44,598 nucleotides of DNA from Pseudomonas rhodesiae (GCF_007858255.1 NZ_VFEU01000035.1:1-44598); one strand, 5' to 3'; shown: positions 25,140-33,235, numbered from the stretch's first letter. A program made the numbers and translations. Notes: generated by a model not told the origin, from the sequence alone.

Positions 25140-25198
25140 GGCGGAAAATTTCTCCTTGGATTTGTTGGAGATCGTACCTGCCGTATTCCTTGGCGGGT

Positions 25199-25266
25199 TG
25201 TTATTTCAGACGCTTTTACCGACTGAAAGCGCAGCTCGAAGTCTTTGTATCGCGATCTCGAAATAA
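25199..25266. promoter_or_regulatory. Inverted repeat upstream of the tel operon
   Basis: GTTATTTC at 25199-25206 and GAAATAAC at 25259-25266 form a perfect pair flanking 52 bp in the region that must contain the operon promoter. It could be a looping operator; function is speculative. Confidence 0.3.
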
Positions 25267-25344
25267 CCCAAACCTCCCCGAGTCGCTTCAAAATGGCGCG
25301 AATAATCGCCTCATTTCCCTAGCTATGCGAGTTTCGACCTGAAG

Positions 25345-25670
25345 TCATTCAGGGGGTAGGTAGAGCGCAACCAGTGGCACGCATAGGCGAACGGCTCCCC
25401 GCATGTGCAGAGTGGTCGGCGAATGGACAATCCGGTCAAGCAGCCACGCCCACGATTTGACGAGCCGTTCTTCAGGAGGTGTTGAATCCTCCAGGTGCTG
25501 CTTGAATTCGGCGAACTTTGCGTGGCTATGCTCGAAAACGCCGGTCTGCCGGCAGATTTCGGCCAGGGCCCGGATGTCGTCACCGTTCTCAATCAGGGGG
25601 AACCGCAGAATTCGGAAAAAATCGTACGCTAAGCTAACGGTGTTCTCGTGACAGCTCTTTGACTAGGCTT
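25345..25670 (-). pseudogene. Open frame without start codon, possible gene remnant
   Basis: A minus-strand frame from about 25670 to a stop at 25345 reads convincingly protein-like (VSLAYDFFRILRFPLIENGD, IRALAEICRQTGVFEH, RLVKSWAWLLDRIVHSP). It has no ATG, GTG or TTG near its upstream end, where a TAG stop precedes it. It may be the 3' part of a gene whose front was lost, or a gene with an unusual start. The product is unknown. Confidence 0.4.
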
Positions 25671-25733
25671 TCTAAGGCCATTCTGATAGCCCTGACTTCC
25701 TGAAAAGCCATGGCTAAAATTTGTGCGGCTAAA

Positions 25734-25765
25734 AGGGATAACCGATGGTAAAGTAAGTTATCCCT
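25734..25765 (-). terminator. Probable terminator after the truncated chemoreceptor
   Basis: AGGGATAAC and GTTATCCCT pair perfectly over a 14-nt loop; on the minus strand the stem is followed by TTTT, 20 nt beyond the stop at 25785. Confidence 0.5.
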
Positions 25766-25784
25766 GTCGAGATACTGAAAAGCG

Positions 25785-26097
25785 TTATCCTCGTTTTTCC
25801 CAAAACTGTTTTGCCAGTTCGCTCAGAGCGCTAGTTAACTGAACGACAGATTTCGCACTTTGCAAATTATTCTGCCCGGTCTGTACATTGGTATCAGCAG
25901 CATCGCGTATATTGATAATACTGCGGTTTATGTCTTCACTTACTGCTCCCTGCTGCTCGACCGCAGTCGCTATTTGCGCGTTCATGTCGGTAATTTCGTT
26001 AACGCGTTGGCCAATTCCATCAAGAGCTGTAGCTGCTTCCTCTGCGTGAGCTACACTCGTGTGCGCTTGCCGACTACTTTGCTCCATGACTGTAACA
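25785..26097 (-). pseudogene. Methyl-accepting chemotaxis protein, only the C-terminal end
   Basis: About 100 residues of the C-terminal signalling helix survive (ITDMNAQIATAVEQQGAVSE, DINRSIINIRDAADTN), then the normal C-terminus. The 5' part is cut exactly at the left terminal inverted repeat of the Tn3-family transposon. The missing part is not on the other side of the transposon, so the insertion was followed by deletion or the junction is the product of recombination. It is not a copy of the complete chemoreceptor at 37725-39350; the tails differ. Confidence 0.8.
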
Positions 26098-26132
26098 GGG
26101 GATGTAAGCCGGAACCCCAGAAATTTCCGTCA
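26098..26132 (+). repeat. Outer left terminal inverted repeat
   Basis: Starts GGGGATGTAAGCCGG and ends GAAATTTCCGTCA. It differs from the right end at three of 35 positions. Confidence 0.88.
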
Positions 26133-27256
26133 CCCTAGTTGGGTGGGCTCAACACTCGTGTCACCAGCTACCTTCTGGAGAATCGAGCTCGGCCATCCCT
26201 CCCTGGACGGGCATCGCTCGACGATGTTCAACGGCTCCCTCACGGGGCCGTCGTTTTGTGGGGGCTATTCCATCCACAAGTCGTCGAGGTTCTTGAAGTT
26301 CCAGAGCGTCGGGTCTTCGGGGCCAGTGATACTGTCCTTGCAACTCGTGGCCGCCAGGTCGATGGTCTGCATCGGGATCGGCTCTCTCGAGCGTAGCGAG
26401 AAGAACACGCGAACCTTGGGAGTCAGCAGTGATTCCATTCCCGGCTCAACGACAACGGCCAGACGCTGAGAGGACAGGCGAACCAAGGAGCCGACGGGGT
26501 AGATGCCCACGGCCTTGACGAAGGCGTGGAAGATGCGTTTGTCGAAATGGCCCTCCCACTTGGCCATCTGCCGCATCGCCGCGGACGGGTCCCACGGCTT
26601 TTTGTAGGCTCGCTCCGACGTCACGGCATCATAGACGTCGCAGATTGCGCCCATGCGGGCCAGGAGTGAAATGGCGTCACCGGCCAAGCGATCCGGGTAG
26701 CCGGTTCCGTCGATCTTCTCGTGATGGTGCAGGGCAATGTCCACCACCCCGGGCTCGGCCCCGCCTGCGCGCAGCATCTTTGCGCCCTCCACAGGGTGGC
26801 GCTTCATGATGGCGAACTCGGCATCGGTGAGCTTGCCTGGTTTGTTAAGCACTTCCAGCGGCATCGCGGCCTTGCCTAGGTCGTGCATCAGTCCGCCGAT
26901 GCCAGCCAGGCGCGTTTGCTCCTCGTCTAGATCGAGATGCCGGGCCAGCGATAGCATCAGGGCGCAGACGGCAACCGAGTGCAGGTAGGTGTAATCGTCG
27001 TGCGTTTTGATGCGTGCGACGCTGATGAGGGCATGAGGTTGGCGCAGCACCGAGGCAGCGATTTCTCCGACCAGCGGCAACGTCGTGCTTGGGTCGACGG
27101 CCTTGCCAAGCCGGGCTTCCTGGAACATGTCCATGACTTGGGACTTGGCCGCAAGACAGAGTTTCCGTGCATAACACATTTCGCTCTCCATTGAGGTTGC
27201 GCCGTCACTTTTCTTGCTTAGTGGACTAGACGGCAGAGATTGCTCCTCCGACAATT

Positions 27257-27323
27257 CTCTGGGCTCTGGGCTCTGGGCTCTGGGCTCTGGGCTCTGGGCT
27301 CTGGGCTCTCTGGGCTCTCTGGG
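27257..27323. repeat. Heptanucleotide tandem repeat (CTCTGGG)7 plus two 9-bp variants
   Basis: Seven perfect CTCTGGG units fill 27257-27305, followed by two CTCTCTGGG units at 27306-27323. The unit is not a multiple of three and lies inside the HD-GYP reading frame, so copy-number changes shift the frame; changes in the 9-bp units would not. Confidence 0.95.
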
Positions 27324-27354
27324 TCGACTTGGCTTTTGGCCAAGTCGACCCAGA
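27318..27354. repeat. Perfect 16-bp inverted repeat next to the tandem repeat
   Basis: TCTGGGTCGACTTGGC (27318-27333) pairs with GCCAAGTCGACCCAGA (27339-27354) over a 5-nt loop. The hairpin touches the last tandem unit and lies in the DUF3391 coding part. Confidence 0.95.
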
Positions 27355-27593
27355 CCTCCCCGACGCCACATTCTCGAATGGCAGAGAGATCCTGAGGCTC
27401 GGTCAGCAGGAAGCTGCCGCGCCAGAATGGGTGTCGAACCCAAGAGCCGGCGAGCTTGTGGATGTACATGCCGAGACGAAGCTCGGATACGGGAATGCGT
27501 TTTACCAACTTATTTTCCTTTCTGAGTTGGGTGGTTAGGCGTGCGCCGAGGCTGGCACCCAGCGGTAGAGCGGAGGTAAGGTCACGCCAAGAT

Positions 27594-27628
27594 TCTTGGA
27601 TCAGCCGGAACCGCCGAAATTTCCGTCA
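27594..27628 (+). repeat. Inner left-type terminal inverted repeat
   Basis: AGCCGGAACC...GAAATTTCCGTCA matches the outer left repeat over its inner two thirds, in the same orientation, but lacks the GGGG tip. The stop codon of the adjacent 126-residue gene lies in it, just as the tnpA stop lies in the right repeat. Confidence 0.75.
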
Positions 27629-28006
27629 GCCGATCAACATGGCTTTGTCTCGCGCTCGGTCGATGCGTTCCTGCATCGCCTGCATGACTTCTTCGTGGGT
27701 GTACGACTTGGCGTTGGGGTCGTCGGCCTCTCGGAGAGCTTCCTCGACCTCGCGGGTCATCCGCGCATATTCTTCCGGCCACAGCGCTTGCTCCATGCGC
27801 AGCGACGCCTGCCCAAGCAGGTGCAGCAGGCCGAACAGCCGCATGTCATTGGTGGCGACGACGTGCTCTCGAATCCGCTCCTGGATCACCTCGCAGGCCC
27901 GATGCGCCTCTGGCGTCGCCGTGCCCTCGTAGCCGGCTGGGAGTTCTGCTTCTTCAGCGATTCGCGCCCAAGCGATAGCCAGCGCCTCGATGGTGGACAG
28001 GTTCAT
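27626..28006 (-). CDS. Transposon passenger protein C (hypothetical)
   Basis: 126 residues from ATG 28006, helical, with EVIQERIREHVVATNDMRLF in the middle and PEEYARMTREVEEALREADD toward the end. The start overlaps the previous gene's stop by ATGA. A decayed copy is found at 37383-37640 on the other strand, which shows that it belongs to a transposon family. No known domain was recognised. Confidence 0.7.
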   Translation of the reverse strand: MNLSTIEALAIAWARIAEEAELPAGYEGTATPEAHRACEVIQERIREHVVATNDMRLFGLLHLLGQASLRMEQALWPEEYARMTREVEEALREADDPNAKSYTHEEVMQAMQERIDRARDKAMLIG

Positions 28007-28329
28007 TTGCTCATCCACTTGCGCAGCAGACGCTTTTTCAGGGAGGCGCGCTCTTGCGGATTGCGTCCCTTGTGGTTGGCAATGCGATCCGCCGTGGCGG
28101 CCTGGCGCTTGATGGGCCAGTAGGAGCGGCCATCCTTACCCATCGACCAGACGTTGCTGACCTGGTTTTCCAGTAGAGGCAGATGGGCGCATAGAGCTTC
28201 CGGCGACGCGCTGGCCAGCGCGGTGCGCTCGTGGGTTCGCCAGCGCTGATGCCAGAGTTTCTTGTCCTCGCGCTCGCTACGGCAGGTCGTGTGCCCAACG
28301 ATGGGCGTTTTGCGGCGGCTGCGGCTCAT
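28003..28329 (-). CDS. Transposon passenger protein B (hypothetical)
   Basis: 108 residues, very basic (SRSRRKTPIVGHTTCRSERE near the start; RLLRKWMSK at the end), which suggests nucleic acid binding. It lies 23 bp after gene A and is coupled to gene C through a 4-nt overlap. It is entirely deleted from the relic copy near 37.3 kb. No domain was recognised. Confidence 0.65.
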   Translation of the reverse strand: MSRSRRKTPIVGHTTCRSEREDKKLWHQRWRTHERTALASASPEALCAHLPLLENQVSNVWSMGKDGRSYWPIKRQAATADRIANHKGRNPQERASLKKRLLRKWMSK

Positions 28330-28352
28330 GATGTGGTTGTCTCCAAGAACAT

Positions 28353-28688
28353 TCAGGACAGGCTTTCTGGGTAGAGCGCCGTCAACCGGGACAGGGTTTC
28401 TTGCACTTGTTCCAGCGAGGTCATCAGATGATCAACCTGATCCTGAAGATCCACGGCGAGATCAAATAGCTCAGCCACTCGGCTGCGTGATCCCTCGTTG
28501 AACGCGGCCATTGCCAGTTGATGCAGCTTCAACAGGTCGGTGCGCAGTTGCGGAGGTGCGCCGTCTGCGCTGTCATTCAAATCGCCGCGCAGCACGTCCA
28601 CGGCATCGACTGCACGCAGCAGTGCCGTGGTATCGAAATTCTCGGGAGTCAGTTCGTCCCATTCGTCGTCGGTGATGCGGGCTGCCAT
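28353..28688 (-). CDS. Transposon passenger protein A (hypothetical)
   Basis: 111 residues from ATG 28688 (GGAG upstream), 14 bp after the antitoxin gene. It begins MAARITDDEWDELTPENFD and continues as a helical acidic protein with a coiled-coil end (VDLQDQVDHLMTSLEQVQET). A frameshifted copy of its first half is at 37204-37383. The conserved link to the toxin-antitoxin genes suggests one transcript. Confidence 0.7.
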   Translation of the reverse strand: MAARITDDEWDELTPENFDTTALLRAVDAVDVLRGDLNDSADGAPPQLRTDLLKLHQLAMAAFNEGSRSRVAELFDLAVDLQDQVDHLMTSLEQVQETLSRLTALYPESLS

Positions 28689-28702
28689 CAGGAGAGCTCC
28701 GA

Positions 28703-29038
28703 TTAAGCGGTTGCGAGCGTTAGATGCCCGATCGGCTCGGCTGCTGGCCGTACCTTGATTTCGATGTCGTAGCCGAGGCGATTCAGACAATCCATCAGCT
28801 TGCGTTCGGATAGATTGGTGAAGTCGCCGCGCATCATGCCCGACACCTTCGGTTGCGGGATGCCCATGCGTTTGGCCGCCGCTTGTTGAGTCAGCCCAAG
28901 GGCGCGCATGGCCCTCCTGATCTCGACCACCAGGCCGGTCTTGATCTTGAGCTTTTCAGCGTCAGGCAGTCCAAGGTCGGCAAAGACGTTGCCCGAGCTG
29001 CGCTGAACCTCGACGCCTTCAATGATTCGTTTTTGCAT
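28703..29038 (-). CDS. HigA-type antitoxin (XRE family HTH)
   Basis: 111 residues with an XRE helix-turn-helix at about 45-95 (TQQAAAKRMGIPQPKVSGMM, then NLSERKLMDCLNRLGYDIEI), typical of the HTH_37 antitoxins paired with Gp49-like toxins. The start overlaps the toxin gene by 20 bp behind GGAG. It should neutralise the toxin by binding and repress the pair at the palindrome at 29409-29422. Confidence 0.88.
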   Translation of the reverse strand: MQKRIIEGVEVQRSSGNVFADLGLPDAEKLKIKTGLVVEIRRAMRALGLTQQAAAKRMGIPQPKVSGMMRGDFTNLSERKLMDCLNRLGYDIEIKVRPAAEPIGHLTLATA

Positions 29039-29396
29039 TTCGTAGCTCCTGTGCCAATACCTCGGCCACCTTCAGCCGAGCGCGGATGATGTCCATGTCG
29101 GCCTTTGGCGTGGCGATTCCGCTCTTGCTCTTCTTCTGGAAGCAGTGCAGGACGAACACCGCTTCCGCAAACTTGACCGTGTATACCGCTCGATAGGTGC
29201 CGCCGGCATCGTCTTCGACGACCTCCAGCACGCCGGCACCACCGAACCCCTTGAGCACCTTTGCTGCGTCATCCTGATCGCCTATCTGCGCCAACGAGAG
29301 CGCGTAACCGAAACGGCGACGCACGTCGGACGGCAACGCCATCAAATCCTTGTGGCTGCTCGCGATCCATTCGAGCGGTTTTTCTTTGTTTGTCAT
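29019..29396 (-). CDS. HigB/Gp49-like toxin (RelE superfamily)
   Basis: 125 residues with the phage Gp49-like pattern: DLMALPSDVRRRFGYALSLA, then a TYRAVYTVKFAEAVFVLHCF strand pair, KKSKSGIATPKADMDIIRAR and a C-terminal helix. Members cleave mRNA on the ribosome. The toxin gene precedes the antitoxin gene, as in higBA. In many Tn3-family elements a toxin-antitoxin pair lies next to the resolvase and res site, as here, and is thought to support transposon maintenance. Confidence 0.88.
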   Translation of the reverse strand: MTNKEKPLEWIASSHKDLMALPSDVRRRFGYALSLAQIGDQDDAAKVLKGFGGAGVLEVVEDDAGGTYRAVYTVKFAEAVFVLHCFQKKSKSGIATPKADMDIIRARLKVAEVLAQELRNAKTNH

Positions 29397-29408
29397 GACG
29401 GAATTTTA

Positions 29409-29422
29409 TACCTGTTCAGGTA
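29409..29422. promoter_or_regulatory. Palindrome upstream of the toxin-antitoxin operon
   Basis: TACCTG-TT-CAGGTA, 13 bp before the toxin ATG, is a perfect inverted repeat in the promoter position and the likely antitoxin operator. Confidence 0.65.
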
Positions 29423-29451
29423 ATGATGTAAACGCGGCAACCTCAAGGAGG

Positions 29452-29477
29452 TGTCGTAAAACATTTGTTTTGCGACA
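29452..29477. other. Candidate res subsite of the transposon
   Basis: TGTCGTAAAACA-TT-TGTTTTGCGACA is a 26-bp dyad with one mismatch, between the toxin gene and tnpR. It fits the size of a serine-resolvase subsite; other subsites in 29480-29587 are less clear. Confidence 0.55.
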
Positions 29478-29587
29478 GGCTGTCAGCCGCCGCTGTGCTA
29501 CCTGTGCAACACCCCCTCAAAAATGTACGGAAAACTCTATCGCTATTCACTATTATGCGGAAACCTGTTTTTGATGGTTATCCGCCT

Positions 29588-30190
29588 ATGTTGGTTGGCT
29601 ACATGCGCGTGTCGTCGGACTCCGACCGCCAGAGCACGGACTTGCAGCGCGACGCGCTGCTCGCCGCCGGCGTCGATCCGCGTCACCTGTTTGAGGATCG
29701 TGCCTCTGGCGCGAAGGATGACCGTGCCGGCTTGGCGCGGGCGCTTGAGTTCGTTCGAGCCGGCGATGTGCTGGTGGTGTGGAAACTCGACCGGCTCGGT
29801 CGCTCGCTGTCGCACCTGCTCGCCATTGTGACTTCGCTCAAGGACAAGCGGGTGGCGTTCCGCTCGCTGACAGAGAACCTGGACACTACGACGCCCTCGG
29901 GCGAATTCCTGTTCCAGGTGTTCGGTGCGCTCGCGCAGTACGAGCGCGCCTTGATTCAGGAGCGCGTCGTCGCGGGCTTGGCCGCCGCACGCAAACGCGG
30001 CCGGATCGGCGGCCGGCCGCAGGCGATCACTGGTGAGAAGCTGGACGCCATCGTCGCCGCGCTCGATGGCGGCATGTCTAAGGCGGCGGTGTGCCGCAAC
30101 TTCAATGTCAAGCGCACTACGTTGATCGAAACATTGACGCGAGCAGGTTGGCGTGGTGCGGGAAGGACGGTCGATGAGCAACAAGAATAA
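29588..30190 (+). CDS. tnpR: Serine resolvase TnpR
   Basis: 200 residues starting MLVGYMRVSSDSDRQST, with the catalytic Ser at residue 9. VVWKLDRLGRSLSHLL and the E-helix region EFLFQVFGALAQYERALIQE follow, and a Hin-type helix-turn-helix ends the protein. It resolves cointegrates at res. An upstream ATG at 29555 is a less likely start. The gene overlaps the tnpA start by 17 bp. Confidence 0.92.
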   Translation: MLVGYMRVSSDSDRQSTDLQRDALLAAGVDPRHLFEDRASGAKDDRAGLARALEFVRAGDVLVVWKLDRLGRSLSHLLAIVTSLKDKRVAFRSLTENLDTTTPSGEFLFQVFGALAQYERALIQERVVAGLAAARKRGRIGGRPQAITGEKLDAIVAALDGGMSKAAVCRNFNVKRTTLIETLTRAGWRGAGRTVDEQQE

Positions 30191-33100
30191 GCTACTCACC
30201 GTCTTTTCTGACGCAGAGCAGGAAGCCTTGTACCGCCTACCGGACTTCGACGATGCTCAGCGGCTGGAATACCTGGCGTTGGCCGAATCTGAACTGGCGT
30301 TCGCCAGCAGCCGGCCTAGCCTGCAGGCCCAAGTCTATTGCGTCTTGCAGATCGGCTACTTCAAGGCCAAGCATGCTTTCTTCCGCTTCGATTGGCATGA
30401 GGTCGAGGACGATTGCGCCTTCGTGCTGAGTCGCTATTTCCACGGCGAAGCGTTCGAACGCAAGGCGATCACCAAGCATGAGCACTACAGCCAGAGGGGT
30501 CAGATCGCCGAACTGTTCGGCTACCGGTCGTGGGCGGCTAGCTTCCTGCCGCAACTGGCACAGCAGGCTGAACAGATCGTGCGGCGCGACGTAATGCCAG
30601 GATTCGTGGCCGCCGAACTGATCGTTTGGCTCAGCGAGCACAAAATCATCCGGCCCGGCCACACCACCTTACAAGAGCTGGTCAGTGAAGCCCTGTCCAC
30701 CGAACGCAGGCGCTTGGGCGGCTTGCTGGCAGAAGTGTTGGACGAATCGGCCAAAGCTGCGCTGGGCCAGCTCCTGGTGCGTGACGACACCCTGTCTCAA
30801 CTGGCAGCGCTCAAGCAGGACGCTAAAGATTTCGGCTGGCGTCAGATGGCAGGGGAGCGCGAGAAGCGCGCCACGCTGAAGTCCTTGCACGGGATCGCCA
30901 AGGCGCTGCTGCCCAAGCTCGGCATCTCGCAGCAGAACCTGCTGTACTACGCGAGCCTGGCGAACTTCTATACCGTCCATGACCTGCGCCACCTGAAGGC
31001 GGAGCAGACCCGGCTCTACCTGCTGTGCTATGCCTGGGTACGTTACCGGCAGCTCACCGACAACCTGGTCGACGCGATGGCCTTCCACATGAAAAAACTT
31101 GAGGACGAGAGCCGCACGGGTGCGAAACAGTCCTTTGTCGCCGAACAGCTGCGACGCCATCAGGAAACGCCGCAGGTTGGCCGCCTGCTGTCGCTGTACG
31201 TGGACGACAGCGTGGCCGATCCGACGCCGTTCGGCGAGGTGCGCCAACGCGCCTACAAAATCATGTCCAGGGAATTGCTGCAAAACACGGCGCAGCGCAT
31301 GAGCGTCAAGCCACTGAACAAACTGGCGCTGCACTGGCAGGCGGTGGACGGCCTGGCCGAACGCATTCGACGCCATCTACGGCCGCTGTACGTCGCGCTC
31401 GACTTCGCCGGCACGGCCCCCGATAACCCATGGCTCGCGGCGCTGACTTGGGCCAAGAGCGTGTTCGCCAAGCAGCAGCGCCTATCACAACGGCCACTCG
31501 ACGAATGTCCGGCGGCAACGCTGCCGAAACGCTTGCGTCCGTACCTGCTGATGTTCGATGCCGAAGGCACGCCGACAGGCCTGCATGCCGATCGTTACGA
31601 ATTCTGGCTTTACCGTCAGGTCAGGAAACGCTTCCAGGCGGGCGAGCTCTACATTGACGACAGCTTGCAGCACCGGCATTTGTCCGACGAGTTGGTTTCG
31701 ATGGACGAGAAAGCCGCCGTGCTCGCGCAGATGGACATCCCCTTCCTGCGGCAGCCGGTCAGTGCCCAGCTCGATGCACTGGCGGCCGAGTTGCGTGCGC
31801 AATGGGTGGCGTTCAATCGCGAGCTGAAACAGGGCAAGCTGACGCACCTGGAATACGACAAGGACACGCAGAGACTGACCTGGCGCAAGCCCAAGGGGGA
31901 GAACCAGAAGGCGCGCGAGCAAGCTCTCTACGAGCAACTGCCATACTGCGATGTCGCCGACGTGTTTCGCTTCGTCAACGGCCAGTGCCAGTTCCTGTCG
32001 GCGCTGACACCATTGCAGCCACGCTATGCGAAGAAGGTAGCCGACGCCGACAGTCTGATGGCGGTGATCATTGCCCAAGCCATGAACCACGGCAACCAGG
32101 TTATGGCACGTACCAGCGACATCCCGTACCACGTCCTGGAGAGTACCTACCAGCAGTACCTGCGCCAGGCGACGCTACATGTGGCCAACGATTGCATCAG
32201 CAACGCCATCGCCGCACTGCCGATCTTCCCGCATTACTCGTTCGACCTCGATTCGTTGTACGGTGCCGTTGATGGGCAGAAATTCGGCGTCGAGCGACCA
32301 ACTGTGAAGGCGCGCTACTCGCGCAAATATTTCGGCCGCGGCAAGGGCGTCGTCGCCTACACGCTGCTGTGCAATCACGTGCCGTTGAACGGCTACCTGA
32401 TAGGCGCACACGAGTACGAGGCTCACCACGTGTTCGACATCTGGTACCGCAACACGTCGGACATCGTGCCGAGCGCGATCACCGGCGACATGCACAGCAT
32501 CAACAAGGCCAACTTCGCCATCCTGCACTGGTTCGGACTTCGTTTCGAGCCGCGCTTCACCGACCTCGACGACCAGTTGCAGGAGCTGTATTGCGCCGAT
32601 GATCTGGCATTGTACGAGAAATGCCTGATCCGGCCGGCTGGCCAGATCGACCGGCAACTCATCGTCGGTGAGAAGGCGAACATCGACCGAATCGTCGCCA
32701 CACTGGGCCTGAAGGAAATGACGCAGGGCACGCTGATCCGCAAGCTGTGCACCTATACGGCGCCGAACCCGACGCGGCGCGCAATCTTCGAGTTCGACAA
32801 GCTCATCCGCAGTATCTACACACTGCGCTACCTGCGCGACCCGCAACTGGAGCGTAATGTTCACCGCTCGCAGAACCGCATTGAGTCCTATCACCAGCTA
32901 CGCTCGACCATCGCCCAAGTCGGTGGGAAGAAGGAATTGACCGGCCGCACCGACATCGAAATCGAGATCAGCAACCAGTGCGCCAGGCTGATCGGCAACG
33001 CGATCATCTTCTACAACTCGGCGATCCTGTCCCTGCTGCTGACGAAGTACGAGGCAGCTGGCAATGCCAAGGCGCTGGCGTTGATCACGCAGATGTCGCC

Positions 33101-33203
33101 AGCGGCCTGGCGGCACATCCTGCTGAACGGGCATTACACCTTCCAGACTGACGGCAAGTTCATCGACCTGGATGCGCTCGTGGCGGGACTGGAGCTGGGC
33201 TGA
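30174..33203 (+). CDS. tnpA: Tn3-family transposase TnpA
   Basis: 1009 residues, the normal size for the family. The N-terminal DUF4158-type DNA-binding region (SDAEQEALYRLPDFDDAQRL) leads to the catalytic C-terminal half. The DDE residues are visible: Asp in YGAVDGQKFGVE, Asp in TGDMHSINKANF and Glu in SQNRIESYHQLR. The stop lies inside the right terminal repeat. The gene is full-length and looks functional. Confidence 0.95.
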   Translation: MSNKNKLLTVFSDAEQEALYRLPDFDDAQRLEYLALAESELAFASSRPSLQAQVYCVLQIGYFKAKHAFFRFDWHEVEDDCAFVLSRYFHGEAFERKAITKHEHYSQRGQIAELFGYRSWAASFLPQLAQQAEQIVRRDVMPGFVAAELIVWLSEHKIIRPGHTTLQELVSEALSTERRRLGGLLAEVLDESAKAALGQLLVRDDTLSQLAALKQDAKDFGWRQMAGEREKRATLKSLHGIAKALLPKLGISQQNLLYYASLANFYTVHDLRHLKAEQTRLYLLCYAWVRYRQLTDNLVDAMAFHMKKLEDESRTGAKQSFVAEQLRRHQETPQVGRLLSLYVDDSVADPTPFGEVRQRAYKIMSRELLQNTAQRMSVKPLNKLALHWQAVDGLAERIRRHLRPLYVALDFAGTAPDNPWLAALTWAKSVFAKQQRLSQRPLDECPAATLPKRLRPYLLMFDAEGTPTGLHADRYEFWLYRQVRKRFQAGELYIDDSLQHRHLSDELVSMDEKAAVLAQMDIPFLRQPVSAQLDALAAELRAQWVAFNRELKQGKLTHLEYDKDTQRLTWRKPKGENQKAREQALYEQLPYCDVADVFRFVNGQCQFLSALTPLQPRYAKKVADADSLMAVIIAQAMNHGNQVMARTSDIPYHVLESTYQQYLRQATLHVANDCISNAIAALPIFPHYSFDLDSLYGAVDGQKFGVERPTVKARYSRKYFGRGKGVVAYTLLCNHVPLNGYLIGAHEYEAHHVFDIWYRNTSDIVPSAITGDMHSINKANFAILHWFGLRFEPRFTDLDDQLQELYCADDLALYEKCLIRPAGQIDRQLIVGEKANIDRIVATLGLKEMTQGTLIRKLCTYTAPNPTRRAIFEFDKLIRSIYTLRYLRDPQLERNVHRSQNRIESYHQLRSTIAQVGGKKELTGRTDIEIEISNQCARLIGNAIIFYNSAILSLLLTKYEAAGNAKALALITQMSPAAWRHILLNGHYTFQTDGKFIDLDALVAGLELG

Positions 33204-33235
33204 CGGAAATTTCTGGGATTCCGGCGTACAACCCC
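33201..33235 (-). repeat. Right terminal inverted repeat
   Basis: Begins TGACGGAAATTTC and ends CAACCCC; pairs with 26098-26132. Confidence 0.9.

Larger units (their letters stand above)
26265..27508 (-). pseudogene. HD-GYP c-di-GMP phosphodiesterase-type protein, frame interrupted at a 7-bp repeat
   Basis: A TTG start at 27508 with AAGGAAAA upstream opens a DUF3391 domain (VKRIPVSELRLGMYIHKL). In the present sequence it runs into a 7-bp tandem repeat and ends at 27218 after 96 residues. The other frame, readable from 27443 and with an internal ATG at 27191, contains the HD motif (GGLMHDLGKAAMP) and GYP motif (HHHEKIDGTGYP) plus the conserved AICDVYDAVTSERAYKKP helix. All catalytic residues are present. 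One extra 7-bp unit, or two fewer, would join both parts into about 416 residues, the usual length for DUF3391-HD-GYP proteins. The protein would hydrolyse c-di-GMP in the cytoplasm. An unlinked HD-GYP half could also be made from 27191. Confidence 0.85.
26098..33235. mobile_element. Tn3-family transposon with HigBA-type TA and HD-GYP passenger
   Basis: Terminal inverted repeats of 35 bp (26098-26132 and 33201-33235, GGGG start, 32 of 35 matching) bound tnpA, tnpR, a res site, a toxin-antitoxin pair, three small genes and an HD-GYP gene. No 5-bp target duplication is seen (TAACA on the left, AGCGT on the right). An additional left-type repeat lies at 27594-27628, so the original transposon probably spanned 27594-33235 and the HD-GYP segment is an added outer module. 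The gene set resembles Tn5501-type Pseudomonas transposons; that subgroup name is inference. Confidence 0.88.

Noticed and set aside
29543..32894. Several long leftward ORFs across tnpR and tnpA
   Set aside because: They are high-GC antisense frames of the complete resolvase and transposase genes.
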